NCBI GenBank assembly: GCA_905215105.1
Contig: CAJMOI010000076.1
Coordinates: forward strand, 1-9,051
Source: an uncultured bacterium
GTDB taxonomy: Bacteria; Bacillota; Clostridia; Oscillospirales; Acutalibacteraceae
Direction of reading: 5' to 3'
Length of the DNA: 9,051 nt
How positions within the stretch are numbered: the stretch's first letter is position 1; each line of letters begins with the position of its first letter. The translations under genes and the position numbers were made by a program. The notes under the pieces were generated by a model. That model was not told the DNA's origin and ran no database searches. It saw only the letters and a program-made list of their open reading frames with translations. Below are positions 1 through 5,573 of this stretch, piece after piece.

Positions 1-810
1 GTGCCCGCCATTATGGCTTCCCGGGCGCTGGAGGATAAGCGGGACCGGATGAAGACCATGCTGGTCACGCCCTTTATGTCGTGCAGTGCCCGCCTTCCCA
101 TTTATGTGCTGTTCTCCGAGATGTTTTTCCCGGATAACGCCATGATCGTGGCTTATTCCATGTATGTGCTGGGACTGCTGGTGGCCATTCTGGTGGCCTT
201 TGTCATCCATCTGATTGACCGGAAGAACTCCGCCTATACCCTGCTCATTGAACTGCCGGAATATAAAGCCCCCAGCGGACGCACGGTGTTCATCTATGTG
301 TGGGAAAAGGTGAAGGACTACCTGACCAAAGCGGGAACCACGATTTTCATCGCGTCTATCATCATGTGGTGCATCCTGAACTTCGGCCCCACCGGTTATG
401 TGACGGATATTTCCAACAGCTTCGGCTCCATGATCGGCAAATGGATTGTGCCGGTGTTCCAGCCCATCGGTCTGGGGTACTGGCAGATTGTGGTGGCGCT
501 GATCGCCGGTATTTCCGCCAAGGAAGTGGTGGTGTCCAGCTGCTCCGTGCTGTTCGGTGTCAGCAATATTACAACCACGGAGGGCATGGCTTCTCTGACC
601 GCGCTGCTGGGCGGCCTGGGCTTTGGCGCACTGAATGCCTATGCGCTGATGACCTTCAGCCTGCTGTACATTCCCTGTGTGGCCACATTGGCCACCATTC
701 GCCGGGAGTCCGGCAGCTGGAAATGGACGGGCGTGGCGGCTCTGTTCCAGTTGGTGCTGGCCTGGGGGGTTACGTTCCTGGTGTATCAGATTGGAGGGCT
801 GTTTGTCTGA
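1..810 (+). CDS. feoB: Ferrous iron transport protein B, C-terminal part (gene continues past left edge)
   Basis: This is the membrane permease part of FeoB, the GTP-dependent Fe(II) importer of the inner membrane. The first codon visible is GTG, but it is almost certainly an internal Val, because the family reads on into this stretch from a GTPase domain that lies off the left edge. Visible family marks are PAIMASR (residues 2-8), the gate motif PFMSCSARLP (24-33), GISAKEVVVS (170-179) and YIPCVATLATI (223-233). Hydrophobic segments lie near residues 50-72, 112-128, 145-185, 200-232 and 243-266. About 269 residues are present of a protein usually 650-800 long. The stop TGA shares its last base with the ATG of the next gene, so the two are translationally coupled. 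No promoter is visible. Identification is firm; only the 5' end is missing. Confidence 0.95.
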   Translation: MPAIMASRALEDKRDRMKTMLVTPFMSCSARLPIYVLFSEMFFPDNAMIVAYSMYVLGLLVAILVAFVIHLIDRKNSAYTLLIELPEYKAPSGRTVFIYVWEKVKDYLTKAGTTIFIASIIMWCILNFGPTGYVTDISNSFGSMIGKWIVPVFQPIGLGYWQIVVALIAGISAKEVVVSSCSVLFGVSNITTTEGMASLTALLGGLGFGALNAYALMTFSLLYIPCVATLATIRRESGSWKWTGVAALFQLVLAWGVTFLVYQIGGLFV

Positions 811-956
811 TGGAATGGCTCATTCTGGGAATTATTGTGTTGTGGGCAGCGGCGGCGCTGGTGTGGATGTATCGCCGGAAAAAGTCGGGCAAGTCCTGCT
901 GCGGCTGTTCCGGTTGTTCCGGGTGCTCCGGCTGTCATCAAAAAAAGGAATCCTGA
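810..956 (+). CDS. FeoB-associated Cys-rich membrane protein, 48 residues
   Basis: A short gene whose ATG overlaps the feoB stop (TGATG). The product has one N-terminal membrane helix (about residues 3-20, WLILGIIVLWAAAALVWMY), then a basic patch RRKKSGK, then a Cys cluster CCGCSGCSGCSGC (residues 30-42) and a short charged tail. This layout matches the FeoB-associated Cys-rich family found next to feoB in many Clostridia. Its exact role is not known to me. The eight-residue basic patch suggests the Cys tail faces the cytoplasm, where it could bind Fe(II) coming out of FeoB or shield it; that is inference. The longer reading frame upstream in the same phase lies inside feoB and is a shadow. 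A terminator begins at the last base of the stop codon, so this is the last gene of the operon. Confidence 0.9.
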   Translation: MEWLILGIIVLWAAAALVWMYRRKKSGKSCCGCSGCSGCSGCHQKKES

Positions 957-985
957 AAAAGGCCGGCCTTCGGGTCGGCTTTTTT
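956..985 (+). terminator. Intrinsic terminator of the feo operon
   Basis: A run of A leads into GGCCGGCC (961-968), loop TTCG (969-972), GGTCGGCT (973-980), then a T run to 985. The stem has 13 pairs counting the A-T base and two G-T pairs, closed by a stable TTCG tetraloop. It starts at the last base of the stop codon of the Cys-rich gene. Confidence 0.9.
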
Positions 986-994
986 GCGTCCTCA

Positions 995-1023
995 TTGACG
1001 ATCCTTTGTCCACTGTGTATAAT
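995..1023 (+). promoter_or_regulatory. Sigma-A type promoter of the nucleoside salvage operon
   Basis: TTGACG (995-1000), a 17-base spacer, then TATAAT (1018-1023). This is close to consensus and lies 70 bases upstream of the deoD start. Transcription would begin near 1030. Confidence 0.85.
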
Positions 1024-1034
1024 AAAACTGCACA

Positions 1035-1071
1035 GAAATTTTAATTTCAGAAGCAATTCTATTGCTGCAAT
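1035..1071. promoter_or_regulatory. Nested inverted repeats in the deoD leader, possible operator
   Basis: GAAATT-TT-AATTTC (1035-1048) is a perfect 6-base inverted repeat about five bases after the expected transcript start. It is followed by AGCAAT-TCT-ATTGCT (1052-1066), also perfect. The right arm of the second repeat can pair instead with GCAAT (1067-1071), giving two mutually exclusive pairings. The position suits a repressor site such as one for a DeoR-like protein, or an mRNA leader structure. No regulator gene is visible and the assignment is inference. Confidence 0.45.
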
Positions 1072-1093
1072 GGATAAAAAGGAGGTCGTTTTC

Positions 1094-1798
1094 ATGAGTA
1101 CACCCCATAACAGCGCCAATCCCGGCGACATTGCCAAAACCGTTTTGATGCCCGGAGACCCTCTGCGGGCCAAATATATTGCGGAAACCTATCTCACCGA
1201 TCCGGTATGCTTCAATACCGTCCGGAATATGCTGGGATATACCGGCCTGTACCAGGGAAAACGGATTTCCGTCATGGGAAGCGGAATGGGCATTCCCTCT
1301 ATGGGCATTTACAGCTATGAGCTGTACCATGTTTACGGAGTGGACAATATCATCCGAATCGGTTCTGCGGGAGGTATTGCCGAGGGCGTACAGCTGCGGG
1401 ATGTGGTTTTTGCCATGAGTTCCTGTACAGACTCCAATTACGGCGCCCAGTTCCGGCTTCCCGGAACTTTTGCCCCAACCGCTGATTTTTCCCTGCTGGA
1501 AAAAGCCGTGCAGGCCGCCCGGAAACTGGAAGTTCCCCACCATGTGGGAACCGTGGTCAGCTCCGACCTGTTTTACGGTGATTACGCCGACAGCCTGAAG
1601 GACTGGAAGAAAATGGGCGCTTTGGCGGTGGAGATGGAGTCTGCCGGGCTGTATATGAATGCGGCCCGTGCCGGGAAAAAGGCGCTGGCCCTGTTTACCG
1701 TGTCCGATCTGCCGTTAACCGGGGAGTCGCTGTCTGCCGAGGACCGTCAGCTGACCTTTACCCAGATGATGGAAATCGCCCTGGAAATTGCCGAATAG
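1094..1798 (+). CDS. deoD: Purine nucleoside phosphorylase, DeoD type
   Basis: A 234-residue cytoplasmic enzyme that splits purine ribo- and deoxyribonucleosides with phosphate, giving the free base and (deoxy)ribose 1-phosphate. The length matches the hexameric DeoD family (about 235). The ATG is chosen because GGAGG (1081-1085) lies eight bases before it and the N-terminus MSTPHN aligns with the E. coli start MATPHI. That start carries the His (here residue 5) that reaches into the neighbouring subunit's active site. Other family marks are the phosphate-binding GDPLR (21-25), RIGSAGG (88-94), the sugar- and base-binding VEMESAG (179-185), and SD at 204-205 with the catalytic Asp. The reading frame extends upstream to 677 without a stop, but that part overlaps feoB, a terminator and the promoter. 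This is the first gene of a deoD-cdd-pdp operon. Confidence 0.97.
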   Translation: MSTPHNSANPGDIAKTVLMPGDPLRAKYIAETYLTDPVCFNTVRNMLGYTGLYQGKRISVMGSGMGIPSMGIYSYELYHVYGVDNIIRIGSAGGIAEGVQLRDVVFAMSSCTDSNYGAQFRLPGTFAPTADFSLLEKAVQAARKLEVPHHVGTVVSSDLFYGDYADSLKDWKKMGALAVEMESAGLYMNAARAGKKALALFTVSDLPLTGESLSAEDRQLTFTQMMEIALEIAE

Positions 1799-1801
1799 GA
1801 G
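1797..1801 (+). promoter_or_regulatory. Ribosome binding site of cdd, inside the deoD stop codon
   Basis: AGGAG overlaps the TAG stop of deoD and lies seven bases before the ATG at 1809. A second in-frame ATG at 1821 has its own GGAG (1811-1814) six bases upstream, so either start, or both, could be used. Confidence 0.7.
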
Positions 1802-1808
1802 CGTTGTG

Positions 1809-2234
1809 ATGGAGTTTATCATGGAAATCCGTTTGTGCCGGGAAGCACTGGCGGCCCGTGAAAAGGCCTATTGCCCCTATTCCGGGTTTTCTGTGGGCGC
1901 TGCGCTGCTTTCCAAAACAGGTAAAATTTATACAGGATGTAATATCGAGTCTGCTGCATACACTCCGTCAATTTGTGCGGAGAGAACCGCCTTTGCCAAA
2001 GCTGTTAGTGAAGGGGAGCGGGAGTTTATCGCCATTGCCATCGCAGGGGGAAAGCAGGGGGAACCGCCCTCGGAAGCCTGTCCGCCCTGCGGCGTGTGCC
2101 GGCAGGTCATGGCGGAGTTCTGTGACCCGGGTTCCTTCCGGATTCTGTTGCAGGAGGCAGGCAACGCGTACAGCGGCTATACGCTGGAGGAGCTGCTGCC
2201 CCAGAGCTTCGGCCCGGGCAATCTGAAAAAGTGA
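1809..2234 (+). CDS. cdd: Cytidine deaminase
   Basis: A zinc enzyme that converts cytidine and deoxycytidine to uridine and deoxyuridine, making them substrates for the pyrimidine phosphorylase encoded next. From ATG 1809 the product has 141 residues. It belongs to the small tetrameric type, with three zinc-binding Cys: CAE (57-59, Glu59 being the proton-shuttling catalytic residue) and PCGVCRQ (93-99, Cys94 and Cys97). FSVGAALL (27-34) and GCNIESAAY (43-51) form the usual substrate-binding stretch. Starting at ATG 1821 would give 137 residues and matches the B. subtilis N-terminus slightly better; the choice between the two is open. A TTG start at 1788 would overlap deoD and is unlikely. The gap to deoD is 10 bases and to pdp 10 bases, so the three genes are surely one transcript. 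Confidence 0.96.
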   Translation: MEFIMEIRLCREALAAREKAYCPYSGFSVGAALLSKTGKIYTGCNIESAAYTPSICAERTAFAKAVSEGEREFIAIAIAGGKQGEPPSEACPPCGVCRQVMAEFCDPGSFRILLQEAGNAYSGYTLEELLPQSFGPGNLKK

Positions 2235-2244
2235 GGGATGCCGG

Positions 2245-3591
2245 ATGCATATGTACGATATTCTCAATAAGAAGCGGCTGGGCAAAGCCCTGACCCGGGA
2301 CGAAATCCAGTTTTTTGTCCGGGGCTGTACCTGTGGGGAAATTCCCGATTATCAGACCGCCGCCCTGCTTATGGCGATTTGCATACAGGGGATGGACGAA
2401 CGGGAAACGGCAGAGCTGACGCTGGCCATGGCCCATTCCGGCGAAATGGCGGACCTGTCCCGGATTCCCGGCCGGAAAGCCGATAAGCACAGCACCGGCG
2501 GTGTTGGGGACAAAACCACATTGATTGCCGGGCCGTTGGCGGCGGCCTGCGGTGTGACGGTTGCCAAAATGAGCGGCCGGGGGTTGGGGTATACCGGCGG
2601 AACCATTGACAAGCTGGAAGCCATTCCCGGATTTTCCACCAGCCAGACCCCGGAACGCTTTGCCCAAATCGCCGGGGAAACCGGCCTGTGCATTGTCAGC
2701 CAGAGCGGGAATCTGGCCCCGGCAGATAAAAAGCTGTATGCGCTGCGGGATGTGACCGCTACCGTGGAGAGCATCCCCCTGATTGCGTCCAGTATTATGA
2801 GTAAAAAGCTGGCCGGCGGTAGTGACTGTATCGTGCTGGATGTGAAGGTGGGCAGCGGCGCTTTTATGAAAAACCGGGAAGACGCCATGGCGCTGGCCAA
2901 AGCGATGGTGTCCATCGGTTCCCATGCCGGACGGAAAACCGCGGCATTGCTGACGGATATGAGCCAGCCGCTGGGACTGACCGTAGGCAACGCCCTGGAA
3001 GTGGAGGAAGCCTGTCAGGTCTTGCTGGGGAAAGGCCCGGAAGATGTCCGGCGGCTTTCCGTGGAGCTGGCGGCCATGATGGTCTGGCTGACGGAAAATG
3101 TCCCCAATCTGGAGGAAGCCCGCAGGCTGGCGGAAGAAAAGCTCCGGGACGGAAGCGCGGCGGAGACATTCCGCCGGGTGATTCATGCCCAGGGCGGCGA
3201 CCCGAATGTGGTGGATCATCCGGAAATTCTGCCCCGTGCTGCCTGTGTCCGGGAAGTTTCCGCAGAAAAAGACGGATGGATTGGCTGTATGGACACCCAG
3301 GGAGTGGGCAGAAGCTCCGTTTTGCTGGGGGCCGGTCGGGAAACCGGTGTCAGTGTGCCGGACCCAGGCGCCGGAATTCGATTTTTGAAAAAAACAGGGG
3401 ACCCGGTGAAAAAAGGGGAACCCTTTGCCATTCTGTATGCTTCAGAAGAAAAGCGTCTGGACGAGGGGGAAGTAAGACTTCGTCAGGCCGTTCCGGTGGC
3501 GGAAATTCCGCCGGAAACCATGCCGATGTTTTTGGGAATGGCAGCTGAAAGGGATGGAAAAACCGAAGGTGTTTTTTTCGGGATATCGTGA
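2245..3591 (+). CDS. pdp: Pyrimidine nucleoside phosphorylase (thymidine phosphorylase family)
   Basis: Splits uridine, thymidine and deoxyuridine with phosphate, giving the base and (deoxy)ribose 1-phosphate. Visible motifs are the phosphate-binding DKHSTGGVGD (80-89), MSGRGLGYTGGTIDKLE (109-125), SGNLAPADKKLY (154-165), RDVTATV (168-174) and SIPLIASSIMSKKLAGG (176-192). The QSGNL form, where E. coli DeoA has QTSSL, and the overall match favour the broad Bacillus-type Pdp over thymidine-specific DeoA; many annotations would still call it deoA. At 448 residues it is somewhat longer than the usual 433-440, with a short C-terminal extension ending near FFGIS. AGGG (2234-2237) overlaps the cdd stop and lies seven bases before ATG 2245; ATG 2251 is an alternative giving two residues fewer. 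No clear terminator follows, so some transcription may run on into rny. Confidence 0.96.
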   Translation: MHMYDILNKKRLGKALTRDEIQFFVRGCTCGEIPDYQTAALLMAICIQGMDERETAELTLAMAHSGEMADLSRIPGRKADKHSTGGVGDKTTLIAGPLAAACGVTVAKMSGRGLGYTGGTIDKLEAIPGFSTSQTPERFAQIAGETGLCIVSQSGNLAPADKKLYALRDVTATVESIPLIASSIMSKKLAGGSDCIVLDVKVGSGAFMKNREDAMALAKAMVSIGSHAGRKTAALLTDMSQPLGLTVGNALEVEEACQVLLGKGPEDVRRLSVELAAMMVWLTENVPNLEEARRLAEEKLRDGSAAETFRRVIHAQGGDPNVVDHPEILPRAACVREVSAEKDGWIGCMDTQGVGRSSVLLGAGRETGVSVPDPGAGIRFLKKTGDPVKKGEPFAILYASEEKRLDEGEVRLRQAVPVAEIPPETMPMFLGMAAERDGKTEGVFFGIS

Positions 3592-3639
3592 AATTGCAGA
3601 AATTGTAAAACTCCTGTATTGAAAATGTGAACAATTTTC

Positions 3640-3669
3640 TTGACACAGGGGTGGGAAAAGTAATACAAT
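3640..3669 (+). promoter_or_regulatory. Promoter of rny
   Basis: A perfect TTGACA (3640-3645), an 18-base spacer, then TACAAT (3664-3669). Transcription would begin near 3676, giving a leader of about 107 bases before rny. Confidence 0.75.
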
Positions 3670-3673
3670 TAGT

Positions 3674-3697
3674 AATGAAATGCATGAAGCTTTCATT
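3674..3697 (+). promoter_or_regulatory. Hairpin at the predicted 5' end of the rny mRNA
   Basis: AATGAAA (3674-3680) pairs perfectly with TTTCATT (3691-3697). Past one unpaired T, GC (3682-3683) pairs with GC (3689-3690) around the loop ATGAA. It sits almost exactly where transcription is expected to start. It could protect the 5' end of the message or be a DNA-binding site; neither is proven. A second weaker hairpin, CGGG (3700-3703) with CCCG (3713-3716), follows. Confidence 0.45.
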
Positions 3698-3764
3698 GTC
3701 GGGCGTGACGCACCCGTTTGATTTAAGCCAGTGATTTTACAAAGTCTAACAGAAATTTGACAAA

Positions 3765-3770
3765 AGGAGG
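3765..3770 (+). promoter_or_regulatory. Ribosome binding site of rny with long spacing
   Basis: AGGAGG lies 12 bases before the rny ATG at 3783, longer than usual. A second ATG at 3772, only one base after this site and out of frame, opens a four-codon reading frame (M V P G) whose TGA at 3784-3786 overlaps the rny start codon. Confidence 0.7.
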
Positions 3771-3782
3771 CATGGTACCGGG

Positions 3783-5342
3783 ATGAACGTACCTGTATGG
3801 GTGTGTATTCTCATCGCGGTTCTTGCGGCGGCGGCAGCAGGCTTTGTCGCGTTTGCGGCAGGTGTCAGCTACCGCAAAAAACAGGCGGAAGCCGCCATCG
3901 GTTCTGCTGAACAGGAAGCCAAGAGAATCGTCAGTGATGCGATAAAAACATCGGAAGCAAAGAAAAAAGAGACCATTCTGGAGGGCAAGGACGAGATTCA
4001 CCGTCTGCGCACCGAATCGGAAAAAGAACTCAACGACCGCCGCAAGGAAATCCAGCGGCAGGAACGCCGTGTACAGCAAAAGGAAGAGACTTTGGACCGC
4101 AAGATGGAAAGTCTGGAGGCCAAGGAAGAAGCAGTTGCCAAGAAAAACAAAAAGGCCGAGGAACGGCTGCAGGAAGCCGAAATGGTGAAAAAGAGCCAGT
4201 TTGAAGTGTTGGAGCGGATTTCCGGCTTCACCATGGAACAGGCCAAGGACTACCTGCTGAAGAATCTGGAAAATGAGCTGATCCACGAAAAGGCCGTCAA
4301 GGTCATGGAAATTGAACAGCAGACCCGGGACGAAGCGGAAAAGAGCGCCAGAGAGATTATTGCACTGGCCATTCAGCGCTGCGCCGCAGACCATGTGGCG
4401 GAAGCTGCTATTTCCGTGGTTCCCCTGCCCAATGATGAGATGAAGGGCCGGATTATCGGCCGCGAAGGCCGGAATATCCGCGCCATTGAAACGCTGACCG
4501 GCGTTGACCTGATTATCGACGACACGCCGGAAGCCATTACCCTGTCCTGCTTTGAGCCGGTCCGCCGGGAAATTGCCCGCATTGCGCTGGAGCGCCTGAT
4601 TTCCGACGGCCGCATCCATCCTGCCCGTATTGAGGAAATGGTGGAAAAGGCCCGCCGCGAGGTGGAACAGACCATCAAGCAGGAGGGCGAACGCGCCGTG
4701 ATCGAAACCGGCGTCAACGGTGTCCATCCCGAACTGGTTAAGCTGCTGGGGCGTCTGCGTTACCGCACCAGTTATGGCCAGAACGTGCTGAATCACTCTC
4801 TGGAAGTGGCATATCTGTCCGGCCTGATGGCCTCCGAGCTGGGTCTGGACCCCACGCTGGCCCGCCGTGCCGGTCTGCTGCATGATATCGGCAAGGCCCT
4901 TGACCATGAAATCGAGGGTTCTCATGTGGATATCGGTGTGGAAGCCGCCAGAAAGTACAAGGAAAGCGAAGCGGTCATTCACGCCATTCATGCCCACCAC
5001 GGAGATGTGGAGCCCAAGACCATCATCGCCTGCATTGTACAGGCCGCGGATGCCATTTCCGCTGCCCGTCCCGGCGCACGGCGTGAAAATCTGGAAAACT
5101 ACATCAAGCGTCTGGAGAAGCTGGAAGAAGTGGCTTCCTCCTTCGAGGGTGTGGATCGCTGCTATGCCATTCAGGCAGGCCGCGAAGTGCGCGTGATCGT
5201 CAAGCCCGAAGTCATCAGCGACGACAAAATGGTGCTGCTGGCCCGGGATATCTGCAAGAAGATCGAGAGCGACCTGGAATATCCCGGTCAGATCAAGGTC
5301 AACATTATCCGCGAGAGCCGCGCAATCGAATACGCAAAGTAA
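3783..5342 (+). CDS. rny: Ribonuclease Y
   Basis: The membrane-tethered endoribonuclease that starts decay of many mRNAs in Bacillota and is a core partner of the RNA degradosome. The 519 residues match the usual 515-525. Domains in order are a single N-terminal membrane helix (about 5-27); a long, highly charged coiled coil rich in Lys, Glu, Arg and Gln (about 30-195); a KH RNA-binding domain with GRIIGREGRN (222-231); an HD metal hydrolase domain with HDIGKALD (367-374, His367 and Asp368 being the metal ligands) and HAIHAHHGD (400-408); and the conserved C-terminal region ending RESRAIEYAK. ATG 3783 is the only sensible start, since no in-frame start codon lies between it and AGGAGG. The gene has its own promoter and a perfect terminator, so it is transcribed alone, with possible read-through from the salvage operon. 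Nothing looks damaged. Confidence 0.98.
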   Translation: MNVPVWVCILIAVLAAAAAGFVAFAAGVSYRKKQAEAAIGSAEQEAKRIVSDAIKTSEAKKKETILEGKDEIHRLRTESEKELNDRRKEIQRQERRVQQKEETLDRKMESLEAKEEAVAKKNKKAEERLQEAEMVKKSQFEVLERISGFTMEQAKDYLLKNLENELIHEKAVKVMEIEQQTRDEAEKSAREIIALAIQRCAADHVAEAAISVVPLPNDEMKGRIIGREGRNIRAIETLTGVDLIIDDTPEAITLSCFEPVRREIARIALERLISDGRIHPARIEEMVEKARREVEQTIKQEGERAVIETGVNGVHPELVKLLGRLRYRTSYGQNVLNHSLEVAYLSGLMASELGLDPTLARRAGLLHDIGKALDHEIEGSHVDIGVEAARKYKESEAVIHAIHAHHGDVEPKTIIACIVQAADAISAARPGARRENLENYIKRLEKLEEVASSFEGVDRCYAIQAGREVRVIVKPEVISDDKMVLLARDICKKIESDLEYPGQIKVNIIRESRAIEYAK

Positions 5343-5347
5343 GCGAG

Positions 5348-5376
5348 AGACCGGGGAGTTTTCCCCGGTCTTTTTT
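5348..5376 (+). terminator. Intrinsic terminator of rny
   Basis: A perfect 10-base stem, AGACCGGGGA (5348-5357) with TCCCCGGTCT (5362-5371), loop GTTT, then six T (5371-5376). It begins five bases after the rny stop. Confidence 0.95.
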
Positions 5377-5489
5377 CTGCCGCTTTTTAAAGGGCCTCGA
5401 CTGTATTTTTTTGTGTTTTTTAACTGGGAGCTATGTAGAATTTACTTTATTTTTACGGTACCATGCATGCTGACTTGATAAATGCCCGA

Positions 5490-5495
5490 TACAAT
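5490..5495 (+). promoter_or_regulatory. Possible -10 box for the surface phosphatase gene
   Basis: TACAAT (5490-5495) is a fair -10 element 78 bases before the phosphatase start. No good -35 box lies at the right distance: TTGATA (5475-5480) is only nine bases away, and TGCTGA (5468-5473) at 16 bases is a poor match. The promoter may need an activator, or may lie elsewhere in 5377-5500, which otherwise holds only A/T-rich sequence. Confidence 0.35.
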
Positions 5496-5503
5496 AAGCC
5501 GTA

Positions 5504-5530
5504 GGATTTCATAAGTTTTCTTATGAAACC
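5504..5530. promoter_or_regulatory. Perfect inverted repeat in the phosphatase leader
   Basis: TTTCATAAG (5507-5515) and CTTATGAAA (5520-5528) form a perfect 9-base inverted repeat around TTTT. One unpaired A (5506) separates it from two more G-C pairs (5504-5505 with 5529-5530). It lies just after the possible -10 box, where a repressor would block transcription or where the message would begin with a hairpin. No T run follows, so it is not an ordinary terminator. Confidence 0.6.
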
Positions 5531-5573
5531 GGTATGTCAGGAGATATCCCCATTGATTCTGTAGGAAGGAAAG

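Noticed and set aside
992..1543. 183-residue open frame on the minus strand over deoD
   Set aside because: Antisense to a clear deoD, and it would run through the deoD promoter and leader.
2107..3219. 370-residue open frame on the minus strand
   Set aside because: Shadow of cdd and pdp in GC-rich coding DNA, with His-, Gly- and Pro-rich composition and no motif.
3566..3584. CCGAA and TTCGG with a T run near the end of pdp, considered as a terminator
   Set aside because: The T run lies inside the loop rather than after the stem, the stem is only five pairs, and it sits within coding sequence before the stop codon.
3723..5000. 425-residue open frame on the minus strand
   Set aside because: Shadow of rny. 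The Phe-, Leu- and His-rich translation mirrors the Lys/Glu coiled-coil codons.
5475..5495. TTGATA with TACAAT as a promoter for the phosphatase
   Set aside because: The spacing is only nine bases, too short for a sigma-A promoter, so only the -10 box is reported, with low confidence.
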